DNA from: Candidatus Enterenecus stercoripullorum
Lineage (GTDB): Bacteria; Bacillota; Clostridia; Oscillospirales; Oscillospiraceae
Length of the DNA stretch: 47,751 nucleotides
Assembly (NCBI GenBank): GCA_018716015.1
Contig: DVKM01000075.1
Location: 1 to 47,751 of the forward strand
Direction of reading: 5' to 3'
Every line of letters begins with the position of its first letter. The stretch's first letter is position 1. Under the pieces are notes generated by a model that worked only from the letters and a program-made list of their open reading frames with translations, had not been told where the DNA came from and searched no databases. The translations under genes were made by a program, and so were the position numbers. Of the stretch, positions 26,497 through 34,726 are shown piece after piece.

Positions 26497-27666
26497 TCAC
26501 CGCTGGAACATGATTTTCTCACTGCCAAACATCCGGGTCAGGCCCCATACGCCAATGGCGGTATACACCAGGTTGGAAACCACAGCGACCAGCAGGAAGG
26601 TCCAGTTCAGCTCCAGGGCGAAGATGCCCACCATGGCCTGCACGCTGTTGTAGAAGGGGATGAAATAGGCCCACAGATTGGCGCTTGCCCCGCCGCCGAA
26701 CATGGCGGTGACTCCCACCACCATGGCCAGGATCATCAAGGGGGTGACGTAGGTCTGGGCCTCCTTGATGGTCTTGGCAAAGGCGGAGATCAGGGAGATA
26801 CAGGCCACCAGGAACAGCACTGTGGACAGGATGATGAGGCACAGGGCCAGGTAGTGGACGGGGGTGTAGGCGGCCCCCACATTGCCCTCCAGCTGCATGA
26901 GGGCGGGCATGGACAACAGAGTGCCGATGGTGCTGGACAGCCCCGAGAGCAGGGCGATGATGGACAGGGCGAAAATCTTGCCCAAAGCCAGGTCGCTGCG
27001 CTTCAGCGGGGTGATGAGCAAGGTGGCGATGGTGCCCCGCTCCTTCTCCCCGGCGATGGACTCCGGGGCGGTGGCCATGCACCCGGAAAAGAGAAAGAGC
27101 ATCAGCAGCATGGGCATCATGGAGGACAGGAAGGTGCCGGCGGTGTCCGCGTCGGTGGCCAGGTCATAGACCTGACTTCCCGGGTTGACGTCAAACTTGT
27201 TGGACAGGGAGGACTCGTAGCTGTCCAGCAGGGTGTACATCATCTCGTAGGCGGCGGAGGAGTCCACGCTGGCGGAGTTGTAGTACAGCTCCACCGCCGG
27301 GGCCGGAGCGCCGGAGGACACGTCGTAGGCAGACACCTGAGCGTCGAAATCTGAGGGGAATACCGCCAGAAGGTCCAGCTCCTGATCCGCAATCAGGGTT
27401 TTGGCCTGGTCCACATCGGCGGCAGACTGGATTTCCAGTCCTGCCTGCCCGGCCAGAGTGGACAGGGAATCGGGCAGCGCCACTGCCTGAACCACGGGGA
27501 CAAAATCTTCGTCCACAGAGAACTGGCTGGACAAAGCCGAGCCCATGAAGGTGTACACCGCGAAGATCAGCACGCCGGGCAGCAGGATGGTGCCCAGGGC
27601 GGTACGCTTGTCTCCGAAGAAGCGGGCCAGCTCCTTGCGGAAAATGGTGAACATTCCGTTTTTCAT
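26497..27666 (-). CDS. NatB-like ABC-2 permease
   Basis: 389 residues, the size of Bacillus NatB. The N-terminus MFTIFRKELARFFGDKRTA and first membrane segment are followed by a large extracytoplasmic domain (about 45-180) and five further membrane segments (about 185-385), with the ESIAGEKERGTIATLLITPL coupling motif near residue 205. This is the ABC-2 exporter layout. NatAB exports sodium in Bacillus, but relatives give resistance to antimicrobial peptides, so the substrate is open. Its start overlaps the stop of the ATPase gene by four bases (ATGA). Confidence 0.85.
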   Translation of the reverse strand: MKNGMFTIFRKELARFFGDKRTALGTILLPGVLIFAVYTFMGSALSSQFSVDEDFVPVVQAVALPDSLSTLAGQAGLEIQSAADVDQAKTLIADQELDLLAVFPSDFDAQVSAYDVSSGAPAPAVELYYNSASVDSSAAYEMMYTLLDSYESSLSNKFDVNPGSQVYDLATDADTAGTFLSSMMPMLLMLFLFSGCMATAPESIAGEKERGTIATLLITPLKRSDLALGKIFALSIIALLSGLSSTIGTLLSMPALMQLEGNVGAAYTPVHYLALCLIILSTVLFLVACISLISAFAKTIKEAQTYVTPLMILAMVVGVTAMFGGGASANLWAYFIPFYNSVQAMVGIFALELNWTFLLVAVVSNLVYTAIGVWGLTRMFGSEKIMFQR

Positions 27667-28442
27667 GCTTCGCTTCCCATCCTTTCCACATAGAGCTCAA
27701 AGAACCGGTCCTCCAGGCTCTTGCCCTGGCATACCTCATCCAGGGCACCGCACAGGGCCATGGAGCCGTCAATGATAATCCCCACCCGGTCGCACAGCTT
27801 TTCCACCAGGGAGAAGATGTGGGTGGAAACCACCACTGTCTTGCCCAGCTGGCGCAGCTCCTGGAGAAAGTCGGTGACAACCTTGGCGGTGATGACGTCC
27901 AGACCGTTGGTGGGTTCGTCAAAAATGATGATGTCTGGGTCGTGGACGATAGAGATGACCAGGGACACCTTCTGCTTCATGCCGGTGGACAGGTCAGCCA
28001 CCTTCACCTCGGCAAACTGGTCGATGCCGAAGCGGGAGAACAGGGCCTGCTTCCGGGAGTTGCGCACCTCGTCTGGGACCTGGTGCAGGTCGGAGAAGAA
28101 GTCGTACAGGTAGTTGGGGGTGAAGAAGTCCTCCAACTTCAACTCGCTGGTGAGAAAGCCGATGCGGGAGCGCACCTGCTCCGGCTGGGAGACGATGCTG
28201 GCCCCGTCCACCAGGGCGTCCCCGGCGTCGGGCTTGATGAGGGTGGCCAGCAGGCGCAGAGCGGTGGTCTTTCCCGCCCCGTTGGGACCCAGCAGGCCGA
28301 AGATCTCCCCCCGGCGGGCGGTGAAGGACAGGCTGTCTACCGCCACCTTCACCTTCTGCTTGGTTTTCTCGATTTTCTGCTGTTTGGAGGACAGCCGGAA
28401 AGTCTTGCGCAGACCCTGGACGTCCAGAATGAGGTCAGACAT
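27663..28442 (-). CDS. NatA-like ABC ATP-binding protein
   Basis: 259 residues. Walker A GPNGAGKTT (52-60), signature LSTGMKQK, Walker B IIIFDEPTNGLD and switch histidine VSTHIFSL are all intact. A Lys/Gln-rich insertion (about 19-32) sits before the second strand, as in NatA relatives. It drives the NatB-like permease encoded next. Its start overlaps the 3' end of the CPBP protease gene by eight bases, so ATPase, permease and protease are coupled. Confidence 0.88.
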   Translation of the reverse strand: MSDLILDVQGLRKTFRLSSKQQKIEKTKQKVKVAVDSLSFTARRGEIFGLLGPNGAGKTTALRLLATLIKPDAGDALVDGASIVSQPEQVRSRIGFLTSELKLEDFFTPNYLYDFFSDLHQVPDEVRNSRKQALFSRFGIDQFAEVKVADLSTGMKQKVSLVISIVHDPDIIIFDEPTNGLDVITAKVVTDFLQELRQLGKTVVVSTHIFSLVEKLCDRVGIIIDGSMALCGALDEVCQGKSLEDRFFELYVERMGSEA

Positions 28443-29289
28443 TTGTATCAGGCTCCTTTTCAGAGGATGGGCGGAAGAGCGGAATCAAACCCTTCCAGGT
28501 GAGCAGGCAGGCCGCGATGCCCACCAAAAGCAGGACGGCAAGCACCAGCAGGCCGTTGGCCTGGGCCAGTTGGGGCAGGGAGAGGATCTGGCCGATGGTG
28601 TTGAACACAATGTGGGTGAGGATGCTGGGCAGAATGGAGCCGGCACGCCAGGCCATGACACCCAGCACCAGCCCCAGCACAAAGGCATAGCCCATCCACA
28701 CCGGCTGGCCGTGGCACAAAGCGAACATCAGGGCGGAGAGCAGCACCGCCGGCCAGCCGGGCAGGGCCCGGGCCAGCCGGGACTGGATCAGTCCCCGGAA
28801 GACTACTTCCTCTGTGACGGGGGCGGCCAGGGCCACAGACAGGAAGGGGAGCAGCCCGGTATTGTTCAGAGCGACGGAGGCCTGGGCGTAGTCGGCCATC
28901 CAGGCCGCGGGCAGGAAGGCCAGGGCCAGGGTCACTGCCGCATAGAGCAAAGGGGCGGCCGAGGTGGCTCCCATCGCTTCCAGGACGGGGACGGGGCGAA
29001 GCTGAACCTGCTGGAAAACGTGCTTTCTGCGGGCCAGGAAAAAGACGGCCAGAAAGGCCAGGGTGAGCAGGTTGGAGATCAGAGTCATTGGGAGGGCATA
29101 GGACGTGAGCAGCTCCGCCATCTGGAGCAGATCCACTGTCCCGGTTTCCAGCACCACGGAGAGAGCGGCGCTGATGGAAAAGCAGAGGGCCACCAGGGTC
29201 TGGCTGCCCAGGAACAGGGCCAGGTATGCGATGGCCTTGCCCAAGGCGGTCAGGATCTGAACCGCACGGTTGGAATTTGTTTCGTTCAT
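28435..29289 (-). CDS. CPBP (Abi/Rce1-like) intramembrane metalloprotease
   Basis: 284 residues with about seven or eight membrane segments. The catalytic motifs of the family are present: Glu160-Glu161-x3-Arg165 (EEVVFR), His193 (FALCH) and His226-x3-Asn230 (HIVFN). Members process prenylated proteins in eukaryotes and in bacteria are tied to bacteriocin immunity and maturation. Here it is embedded in a NatAB-like exporter operon, and in other bacteria I recall NatB-type permeases fused to CPBP domains, so a shared function is likely. The ATG at 29289 has AAGGAAG upstream. Confidence 0.87.
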   Translation of the reverse strand: MNETNSNRAVQILTALGKAIAYLALFLGSQTLVALCFSISAALSVVLETGTVDLLQMAELLTSYALPMTLISNLLTLAFLAVFFLARRKHVFQQVQLRPVPVLEAMGATSAAPLLYAAVTLALAFLPAAWMADYAQASVALNNTGLLPFLSVALAAPVTEEVVFRGLIQSRLARALPGWPAVLLSALMFALCHGQPVWMGYAFVLGLVLGVMAWRAGSILPSILTHIVFNTIGQILSLPQLAQANGLLVLAVLLLVGIAACLLTWKGLIPLFRPSSEKEPDTNV

Positions 29290-29306
29290 GTCAGAACACT
29301 TCCTTC

Positions 29307-30098
29307 TTATAATATATAGGATCTGGTGGCGGATAGCTTGATGGACCAATAACTGTAGGCACACTGTCCCACGCCCCAGATGAGGCACACTGCCAGGATG
29401 GGCAGGAACCCGGTGCTGAAGAACAGGGCGGACAGGGTAAATATCAGCCACAGGGCCAGACAGGCCGTGGAGTTGGCGCAGTAGGCCTTATAGGCGCACT
29501 GGCCGATGAGGAGCTTCTCCGCCTCATCGCAGCTTTCAAACCACTTCTGCCGGAAGCGTATGTCGTAGATGGAACCCTTTTTCTCCGGCGCCATGCGCTT
29601 GGCCAGGTCCACCACCCGCTGCTGAATCAGCAGGGTCTCCGCCAAGACGGCGAGGAAGGAGAGCAGGACGACCAGAAACTGCGAAAGATAGCGGTCATCC
29701 TGTATGATGGGCCCCGCATAGGCCGCCCCCATGAGAAAGAGGGCTAGCAGGTTAAAGATGCCCCCCAGCCACAGGACAATGGACAACGTGCCGTCCATCT
29801 GATTGAAAACCTCTTCATCCTCCCCATCCCAGGCTGCAAACCGCTTTTTGGCGCGGCGGTACAGGGGAACGGACAGGATAGGCTGGAGTGCCGCGCAGGC
29901 CAGCAGTATCCAGGGGGCGATGTACAGGGAGAAAAATTCCCCCGTCTGCTTCAGCGCCCCGGCCAGCCTGTCCAGGCCGAAGGCCGCGGCGCAGTAGCCG
30001 AAGGCGCCCCCCACCAGGGCAGCGCAGAACATGATGAGCAAAAATTTGGGCAGAGCGTTTCGGTTGGCCTGCCGGATCGCGTCGTCAGCTTTCTTCAT
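29307..30098 (-). CDS. DUF3169-like membrane protein
   Basis: 263 residues with about six hydrophobic segments in pairs (about 18-42, 57-78, 106-128, 136-158, 212-232, 236-255). The layout and the FNQMDGTLSIVLWL and KGSIYDIRFRQKWFESCDEAEK stretches fit the uncharacterised DUF3169 family. Such genes commonly sit beside a short XRE regulator, as here: its start lies inside the 3' end of the regulator gene (14-base overlap). No function is established. Confidence 0.7.
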   Translation of the reverse strand: MKKADDAIRQANRNALPKFLLIMFCAALVGGAFGYCAAAFGLDRLAGALKQTGEFFSLYIAPWILLACAALQPILSVPLYRRAKKRFAAWDGEDEEVFNQMDGTLSIVLWLGGIFNLLALFLMGAAYAGPIIQDDRYLSQFLVVLLSFLAVLAETLLIQQRVVDLAKRMAPEKKGSIYDIRFRQKWFESCDEAEKLLIGQCAYKAYCANSTACLALWLIFTLSALFFSTGFLPILAVCLIWGVGQCAYSYWSIKLSATRSYIL

Positions 30099-30306
30099 GG
30101 GAATGGTCCTCCTCCAGGATAAAGATGTCCTCCACCCGGGCGCGGCAGATTTTGGCCAGCTTGAGGGCCAACGTGACCGACGGGGAGTAGTCCCCCCGCT
30201 CGATGAGGCTGATGGTCTGGCGGGATACTCCCGCCAGGTGGCCCAGCTCCTGCTGGTTCACGTTCAGTGCCGCCCGGTATTCCTTCAATCGGTTTTTCAG
30301 CGGCAT
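30085..30306 (-). CDS. XRE-family helix-turn-helix regulator (short)
   Basis: 73 residues, almost entirely the HTH_3 domain: RAALNVNQQELGHLAGVS then RQTISLIERGDYSPS, the reading helix and its cap. It has an acidic/His tail (EEDHSHEES). Proteins of this size typically autoregulate and control adjacent membrane protein genes. The palindrome at 30441-30468 over the operon promoter is its likely site. The start is the ATG at 30306. Confidence 0.9.
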   Translation of the reverse strand: MPLKNRLKEYRAALNVNQQELGHLAGVSRQTISLIERGDYSPSVTLALKLAKICRARVEDIFILEEDHSHEES

Positions 30307-30324
30307 ATCAGCACCCCTTTCCGG

Positions 30325-30405
30325 TCACTTGCTCTTTTGAGAGACGCGCGCCCTGCCCAGCAGGCACAGCGCGGCGGAGAGGATAACGAACAGCGTGAGC
30401 GCCAT
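30325..30405 (-). CDS. Small single-span membrane peptide (26 residues)
   Basis: 26 residues: a hydrophobic segment (MALTLFVILSAALCLLG) followed by a basic tail (RARVSQKSK). The case for translation is the strong AAAGGAGGT site seven bases before the ATG at 30405, and its place as first gene of the XRE/DUF3169/CPBP/NatAB operon, directly after the operator-promoter. It is too short for a family call. It might be a leader peptide or a small regulator of a membrane partner; both are inference. Confidence 0.55.
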   Translation of the reverse strand: MALTLFVILSAALCLLGRARVSQKSK

Positions 30406-30440
30406 GAGCATACCTCCTTTGATCTGACGGCTTTCCTTGT

Positions 30441-30468
30441 CATTTTGACAATTATCATTGTCAAAATG
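30441..30468. promoter_or_regulatory. Palindromic operator of the XRE cassette
   Basis: A perfect 12-bp inverted repeat (30441-30452 with 30457-30468, spacer TATC) built on CATTTTGACAAT. It covers the predicted transcription start just downstream of the -10 box, and a further TGACAATGATA copy lies between the -35 and -10 boxes. This is the expected site for the XRE repressor. Confidence 0.75.
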
Positions 30469-30469
30469 A

Positions 30470-30498
30470 AATATATCATTGTCACGCTGCGCTGTCAA
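30470..30498 (-). promoter_or_regulatory. Promoter of the XRE/DUF3169/CPBP/NatAB operon
   Basis: Minus strand TTGACA (30493-30498), 17 bases, TATATT (30470-30475). The operator palindrome begins directly downstream. Confidence 0.8.
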
Positions 30499-30564
30499 GT
30501 AAAAATTCAAAAACATGGGAGCAGGGCTGAAAAAGTAGAAAATAAAGAAATTTGACGAAAAGGG

Positions 30565-30593
30565 TTGTCAAAAAGGGCGATATTATGTAAAAT
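30565..30593 (+). promoter_or_regulatory. Promoter of the GH25 lysozyme gene
   Basis: TTGTCA (30565-30570), 17 bases, TAAAAT (30588-30593), about 47 bases before the start codon. It lies in an AT-rich stretch. Confidence 0.6.
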
Positions 30594-30639
30594 AAAATAA
30601 TATCATTTGCGTTGCTCAGAACAGAAAAAGGAGAGAGCT

Positions 30640-31968
30640 ATGAAAAGAAGAACCATCGCGCTGTTGCTCACCGTCGCCCTGGCGGTATCCATGCTAGTGC
30701 TGCCCGGCACGGGGGCCCAACTCAACCGGGTGATGAATTTTACCGACGTCTCAGAGGAGAACTGGTATTATGATTATGTGAAGGATTTGTACGAGGCCAA
30801 TATCATCGACGGCTATGGCAACGGCATTTTTGCCGGCGATCTCACCGTCACTTGGGGACAGGCGTTCAAACTGATCACCCTGGCCATCGGTTGCCGGATC
30901 CCCGCCCCGGTGCCAGGGGAGAGCTGGGCCTACCCCTACATTGAGCTAGCCATCGACAACCGCTTGGTATATGCCTTCGATAAGGACTATCTCGCCGACA
31001 GCCCCACCCGTCTTCAGGTGGCCCACATGGTCGCCCGGGCGCTGGATTTGTTGAGCATTTCTCAGGGGGAGAGCCCCTTTGTGGACTGCGATGACGGCTA
31101 TGTGACCCATCTGTATGAGAAGGGGATCCTATGGGGCGCGGGGGAGGACCGCTTCGCGCCGGACTCCCCCATCACTCGGGCGGAGATGACGGCCATCATC
31201 TGGCGCGTGTACAACCTGGAAGTGAGCGAGGGCATGTTCCGCCACAGCAATTACTGGGTGGAGCCCTTCAGCGCGGACGAGGTGGAGCCCTTTGGCTATG
31301 ACACATCCCTGTTCTCTCTGGATGGGGAGTTCATGACCTACGGGGATGAAACGGCGGTGTACGAGATCGGCGTGGACGTCTCCGAGCACAAGCTGGAGAT
31401 TGACTGGGAGGCAGTGGCCGCCTCCGGGGTGGACTTTGCCATCCTCCGCATCGGCGGGCGCTTCATGCAGTCCGGAGGCCTGTATGAGGACGCGTACTTC
31501 CGGGAAAACCTGGAGGGGGCCCAGGCCGCTGGGCTGAAGGTGGGCGTGTACTTCTTCTCCCAGGCTATCAACGCGGAAGAGGGACTGGAGGAGGCGGAGT
31601 TTGTGCTGGAGCTGCTGGACGGCGCCCGGCTGGACTATCCGGTGATCTGCGACTGGGAGTACCTGGGGGGCAGTACCGCCCGCACCTACGGGGTGGAGCC
31701 CGCCGATATCACCGCCGGCATCGATGCCTTCTGCTCCCGGGTGGAGGAAGAGGGCTACCAGGGGATGTTGTACTTCAACGCATACTGCGGCTATATCAAG
31801 ATGGACCTGCGGGATCTGACGGATTATGATTTCTGGTATGCCCAGTACAGCACCCGGCCCAGCTACCGCTACCATTTTCAGATGTGGCAGTACACCTCCA
31901 CCGGCAGTGTGCCCGGTATCAACGGCAACGTGGATATGAACATCAGCTTTGTGCCCTACGGCGGCTGA
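30640..31968 (+). CDS. Secreted SLH-domain GH25 lysozyme (N-acetylmuramidase)
   Basis: 442 residues. A cleavable-looking signal peptide (1 to about 26) precedes three SLH-like repeats (FTDVSEENWYYDYVKDL at about 34, WAYPYIELAI at about 97, FVDCDDGYVTHLYEKG at about 146), which anchor proteins to secondary cell-wall polymers. The C-terminal half is a GH25 domain with the acid pair in IGVDVSEH (Asp246) and CDWEYLG (Asp338, Glu340), which cleaves the MurNAc-GlcNAc bond. The ATG at 30640 has AAAAGGAGAG upstream. It stands alone between its own promoter and terminator, so a role in wall turnover fits better than a phage endolysin. Confidence 0.88.
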   Translation: MKRRTIALLLTVALAVSMLVLPGTGAQLNRVMNFTDVSEENWYYDYVKDLYEANIIDGYGNGIFAGDLTVTWGQAFKLITLAIGCRIPAPVPGESWAYPYIELAIDNRLVYAFDKDYLADSPTRLQVAHMVARALDLLSISQGESPFVDCDDGYVTHLYEKGILWGAGEDRFAPDSPITRAEMTAIIWRVYNLEVSEGMFRHSNYWVEPFSADEVEPFGYDTSLFSLDGEFMTYGDETAVYEIGVDVSEHKLEIDWEAVAASGVDFAILRIGGRFMQSGGLYEDAYFRENLEGAQAAGLKVGVYFFSQAINAEEGLEEAEFVLELLDGARLDYPVICDWEYLGGSTARTYGVEPADITAGIDAFCSRVEEEGYQGMLYFNAYCGYIKMDLRDLTDYDFWYAQYSTRPSYRYHFQMWQYTSTGSVPGINGNVDMNISFVPYGG

Positions 31969-31980
31969 GCAGGACGAGAA

Positions 31981-32016
31981 AAAATCAGCCCTCTCCCATT
32001 GGAGAGGGCTGATTTT
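31981..32016. terminator. Bidirectional terminator between the lysozyme gene and obg
   Basis: A perfect 16-bp stem (31981-31996 with 32001-32016), CATT loop, flanked by A and T runs on both sides; it serves both convergent genes. Confidence 0.9.
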
Positions 32017-32046
32017 TATAACAAATCGAAAAATTAAGCGGAAGAT

Positions 32047-33330
32047 CTACTTTTTGTATTCAAATTCCAGGTTGTACAGGCATACCGGATCGCCGTCCTG
32101 GACGCCCTGGTTCTCCATCTGCTGGAATACCCCGGCCTCCCGCAGCCGTTTGTCAAACCAGTTGCGGCTCTCGTAGTCGGAGAAGTTGACGTTGGCCATG
32201 AGCTGGCGCAGCCAGGGCCCGTCCACCAGCCAGGTGCCGTCGTCATCCCGGGTGATCTCCAGGGGGGCAGAGGTGTCCACTTCCGGGGGCCGCTCCACAT
32301 AGGTGGGCTCATACACCAAAATGGGGGGCAGCTGGGCCAGCAGGGCGGCGGCGGCGTACATCAGTTCCCGGGTGCCCTGGTGGGTGGCGGCGGAAATCTC
32401 ATACAGGGTGCAGCCCCTGGCCTCCACATGGGCGCGCAGCCGCTCCAGCAGCTCCGGGTCTTCCATGATGTCCACCTTGTTGGCGGCCACCAGCATGGTG
32501 CGGCCGGCCAGCTCCGGAGACCAGCGCTCCAGCTCCGAACAGATGGCGTCAAAGTCGGCCACCGGGTCCCGGCCCTCGCTGCCGGAAACGTCCACCACAT
32601 GGATGAGCAGGCGGCAGCGGTCGATGTGCCGGAGGAAGTCGTGGCCCAGGCCGGCGCCGTCGGCAGCCCCCTCAATGATACCGGGGATGTCCGCCAGCAC
32701 GAAGGACTGCCCGTCCTCCATAGGCACTACCCCCAGGTTGGGGGACAGGGTGGTGAAGTGGTAGTTGGCGATCTTGGGTTGAGCCCGGGTGACCACGCTC
32801 AGGAGGGTGGACTTGCCCACATTGGGAAAGCCCACCAGTCCCACGTCAGCCAGCAGCTTCAGCTCCAGGAGGACCTCCCGGCTCTGGCCGGGCAGACCGG
32901 CCTTGGCAAATCGGGGCACCTGCCGGGTGGGGGTGGCGAAATGCTTGTTGCCCCAGCCGCCGTTGCCCCCCTTGGCCAGGATAAAGTCCCCGTCCCCGGA
33001 CATGTCGCAGATGATCTCCCGGGTCTCCAGATCCCGCACCACAGTGCCCCGGGGGACCTTGATGATCAAATCCGCGCCGTCCTTGCCGGAGCACCGCTTG
33101 CCCATGCCGTTCTGGCCGTTTTCCGCAGTATACTTGCGTTTATACCGGAAGTCCATCAGGGTGGACATATGGGAGTCCACCCGCAGCACCACATTGCCGC
33201 CCCGGCCGCCGTCCCCGCCGTCGGGGCCCCCGGCGGCCACATATTTTTCCCGGTGAAAAGAGACGCCGCCGCCGCCCCCGTTGCCTGCTTTGACCACAAT
33301 GCGGGCGGTGTCAATGAATTGATTGGCCAT
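32047..33330 (-). CDS. obg: GTPase Obg/CgtA
   Basis: 427 residues. The glycine-rich Obg fold (1 to about 158) is followed by the G domain: G1 GFPNVGKST (about 166-174), G3 DIPG (about 212), G4 NKVD (about 283). A C-terminal OCT domain (about 345-427) is the extension found in Firmicutes. Obg binds the 50S subunit and couples ribosome assembly with growth and, in Bacillus, sporulation. The TGGAGGT site lies just before the ATG. It follows the rplU-prp-rpmA genes in the usual order but is separated from them by a lipoprotein gene and a strong terminator. Confidence 0.96.
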   Translation of the reverse strand: MANQFIDTARIVVKAGNGGGGGVSFHREKYVAAGGPDGGDGGRGGNVVLRVDSHMSTLMDFRYKRKYTAENGQNGMGKRCSGKDGADLIIKVPRGTVVRDLETREIICDMSGDGDFILAKGGNGGWGNKHFATPTRQVPRFAKAGLPGQSREVLLELKLLADVGLVGFPNVGKSTLLSVVTRAQPKIANYHFTTLSPNLGVVPMEDGQSFVLADIPGIIEGAADGAGLGHDFLRHIDRCRLLIHVVDVSGSEGRDPVADFDAICSELERWSPELAGRTMLVAANKVDIMEDPELLERLRAHVEARGCTLYEISAATHQGTRELMYAAAALLAQLPPILVYEPTYVERPPEVDTSAPLEITRDDDGTWLVDGPWLRQLMANVNFSDYESRNWFDKRLREAGVFQQMENQGVQDGDPVCLYNLEFEYKK

Positions 33331-33379
33331 AATTACCTCCAGTCAAAAGGGGCCCGGTGGGAGCCGGGGAAGGGGGGGA

Positions 33380-34117
33380 TCAAAATTGGTTGGGGGCATC
33401 CTCGTAGAGGAAACCGCCGCTGCCGGAATCCCATCGGAGCGTGCCCCGAGCCGTCAGGGTATACTCCATCCCGGCCTCCTCGTTGAGGGTGCCGGTGACG
33501 GAACATGCCAACAAGGTATCCGGGGTATGTCCGGGGACGCAGTAGGTGAACGTCTCCGTATAGCTTTCCCTGTCGTATTGGTAGGGAATCCACCAGGTGG
33601 GGTCCAGCGGCTGGGACTGCCACTGCCTGGCGTCAATCAGGAACAGCTCCTGGGTCTGGGTCCATGCCCCGGCGCCCTCGGTATCGCACAGGACAAAGAC
33701 CCGGCAGCGGCCGTCCCCCTGGGTGGGGAACACATGGACGGACACCCGGTCCCCAGTGAGGCTGCGCTGGGAGAGAAGCTGGCGGGTGTCCCGGTCATAG
33801 AGGGCGGCGATGGCGTGGTCGTACCCGGCTCCGTGGGGCGGGGTGTCCGGAAAGCGGTACAGGATCAAAACCTCATCCGCACCGGCCTGGGTAAAGCTGC
33901 CGTAAAAGAGCTCGGAGGGGATCAGCGCCTCCTGCAAGTCCTGCTCACCGTCAAGGGCCTGGGCGAGGGTATCGTCCGCCTGGGGGTCCAGCTGCTCCAG
34001 CAGGTCCAAGCGCGGGCTTGACTCAGCGGCGGGAGGATTCTGCGCGGCGGTGCAGCCGGCGGTAAGCGTTAAAAGAAGGGCCAGCGCGAGGAAACGGCGA
34101 AGGACTTGTAATTTCAC
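33380..34117 (-). CDS. Hypothetical lipoprotein between rpmA and obg
   Basis: 245 residues. Signal peptide with lipobox LTAGC puts the lipidated cysteine at residue 22; the rest is a soluble extracytoplasmic domain with no recognised family. An acidic N-terminal stretch (about 30-60) leads to beta-rich sequence; a repeated pattern of aromatic plus Thr (ELFLIDARQWQSQ, YTETFTYCVPG) suggests a beta fold. The start is the GTG at 34117 with GGAGAGG upstream; no ATG fits. An AGTATA (TATACT on the minus strand) at 34168-34173 is a possible -10 box. It is 49 bases upstream of obg and may be co-transcribed with it. Confidence 0.72.
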   Translation of the reverse strand: MKLQVLRRFLALALLLTLTAGCTAAQNPPAAESSPRLDLLEQLDPQADDTLAQALDGEQDLQEALIPSELFYGSFTQAGADEVLILYRFPDTPPHGAGYDHAIAALYDRDTRQLLSQRSLTGDRVSVHVFPTQGDGRCRVFVLCDTEGAGAWTQTQELFLIDARQWQSQPLDPTWWIPYQYDRESYTETFTYCVPGHTPDTLLACSVTGTLNEEAGMEYTLTARGTLRWDSGSGGFLYEDAPNQF

Positions 34118-34327
34118 AGCAACACGTCCTCTCCGGAAGAGTATTTTGGAAGCGCAGGACTTATGGTAGTATAACCACAGACAGTACATTAATGGATATG
34201 TGAAATCAATACATATGCGCCCTATAAAACAAAAAAACAGCAAGAAAAACCAATCCACCGACAACCCATTTTACATCAAATTACAGAAAAACACAAGAAA
34301 AAACAGCAATTTCGGAAAGTTGCCGCA

Positions 34328-34378
34328 GCAAAAAATTATGGAGAATTGCACGCTAGGCAATTCTCCATAATTTTTTGC
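34328..34378 (-). terminator. Terminator after the rplU-prp-rpmA operon
   Basis: A perfect 22-bp stem (34328-34349 with 34357-34378) with a seven-base loop lies 23 bases past the rpmA stop. A/T runs lie within the stem ends. It separates rpmA from the lipoprotein and obg genes. Confidence 0.8.
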
Positions 34379-34401
34379 AATATAAGGGATAAACAGCTGA
34401 C

Positions 34402-34683
34402 TTACTGAGCGATTTCGTACACGGAGACCTTCTTGCGGTCTTTGCCCATGCGCTCGAACTTCACGGTGCCGTTCACCTTGGCGAACAGGGTGTCGTCGCT
34501 GCCCTTACCCACGTTGGTGCCGGGGTGAATGTGGCTACCACGCTGCCGCACCAGAATGTTGCCGGCCAGCACGAACTGGCCGTCGGCCCGCTTAACGCCC
34601 AGGCGCTTGGCCTCGGAGTCCCGGCCATTCTTGGTGGAACCGCCGCCCTTTTTGTGGGCGAAGAACTGAATGCTGATCTTCAT
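34402..34683 (-). CDS. rpmA: Ribosomal protein L27 with cleavable N-terminal extension
   Basis: 93 residues. The Firmicute-type N-terminal extension MKISIQFF precedes the mature start [15 protein letters not shown]. Cleavage after FF by the Prp protease, encoded just upstream, is known for this arrangement and is needed to free the tail that reaches the peptidyl transferase centre. Of the two adjacent ATG codons, 34683 is preferred because the AAAAGGA site would be only two bases from the other. Confidence 0.95.
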   Translation of the reverse strand: MKISIQFFAHKKGGGSTKNGRDSEAKRLGVKRADGQFVLAGNILVRQRGSHIHPGTNVGKGSDDTLFAKVNGTVKFERMGKDRKKVSVYEIAQ

Positions 34684-34726
34684 CATGGTCCTTTTCCGTC
34701 CTTTCTGTCAAAGGTAGTAGGAGGCC

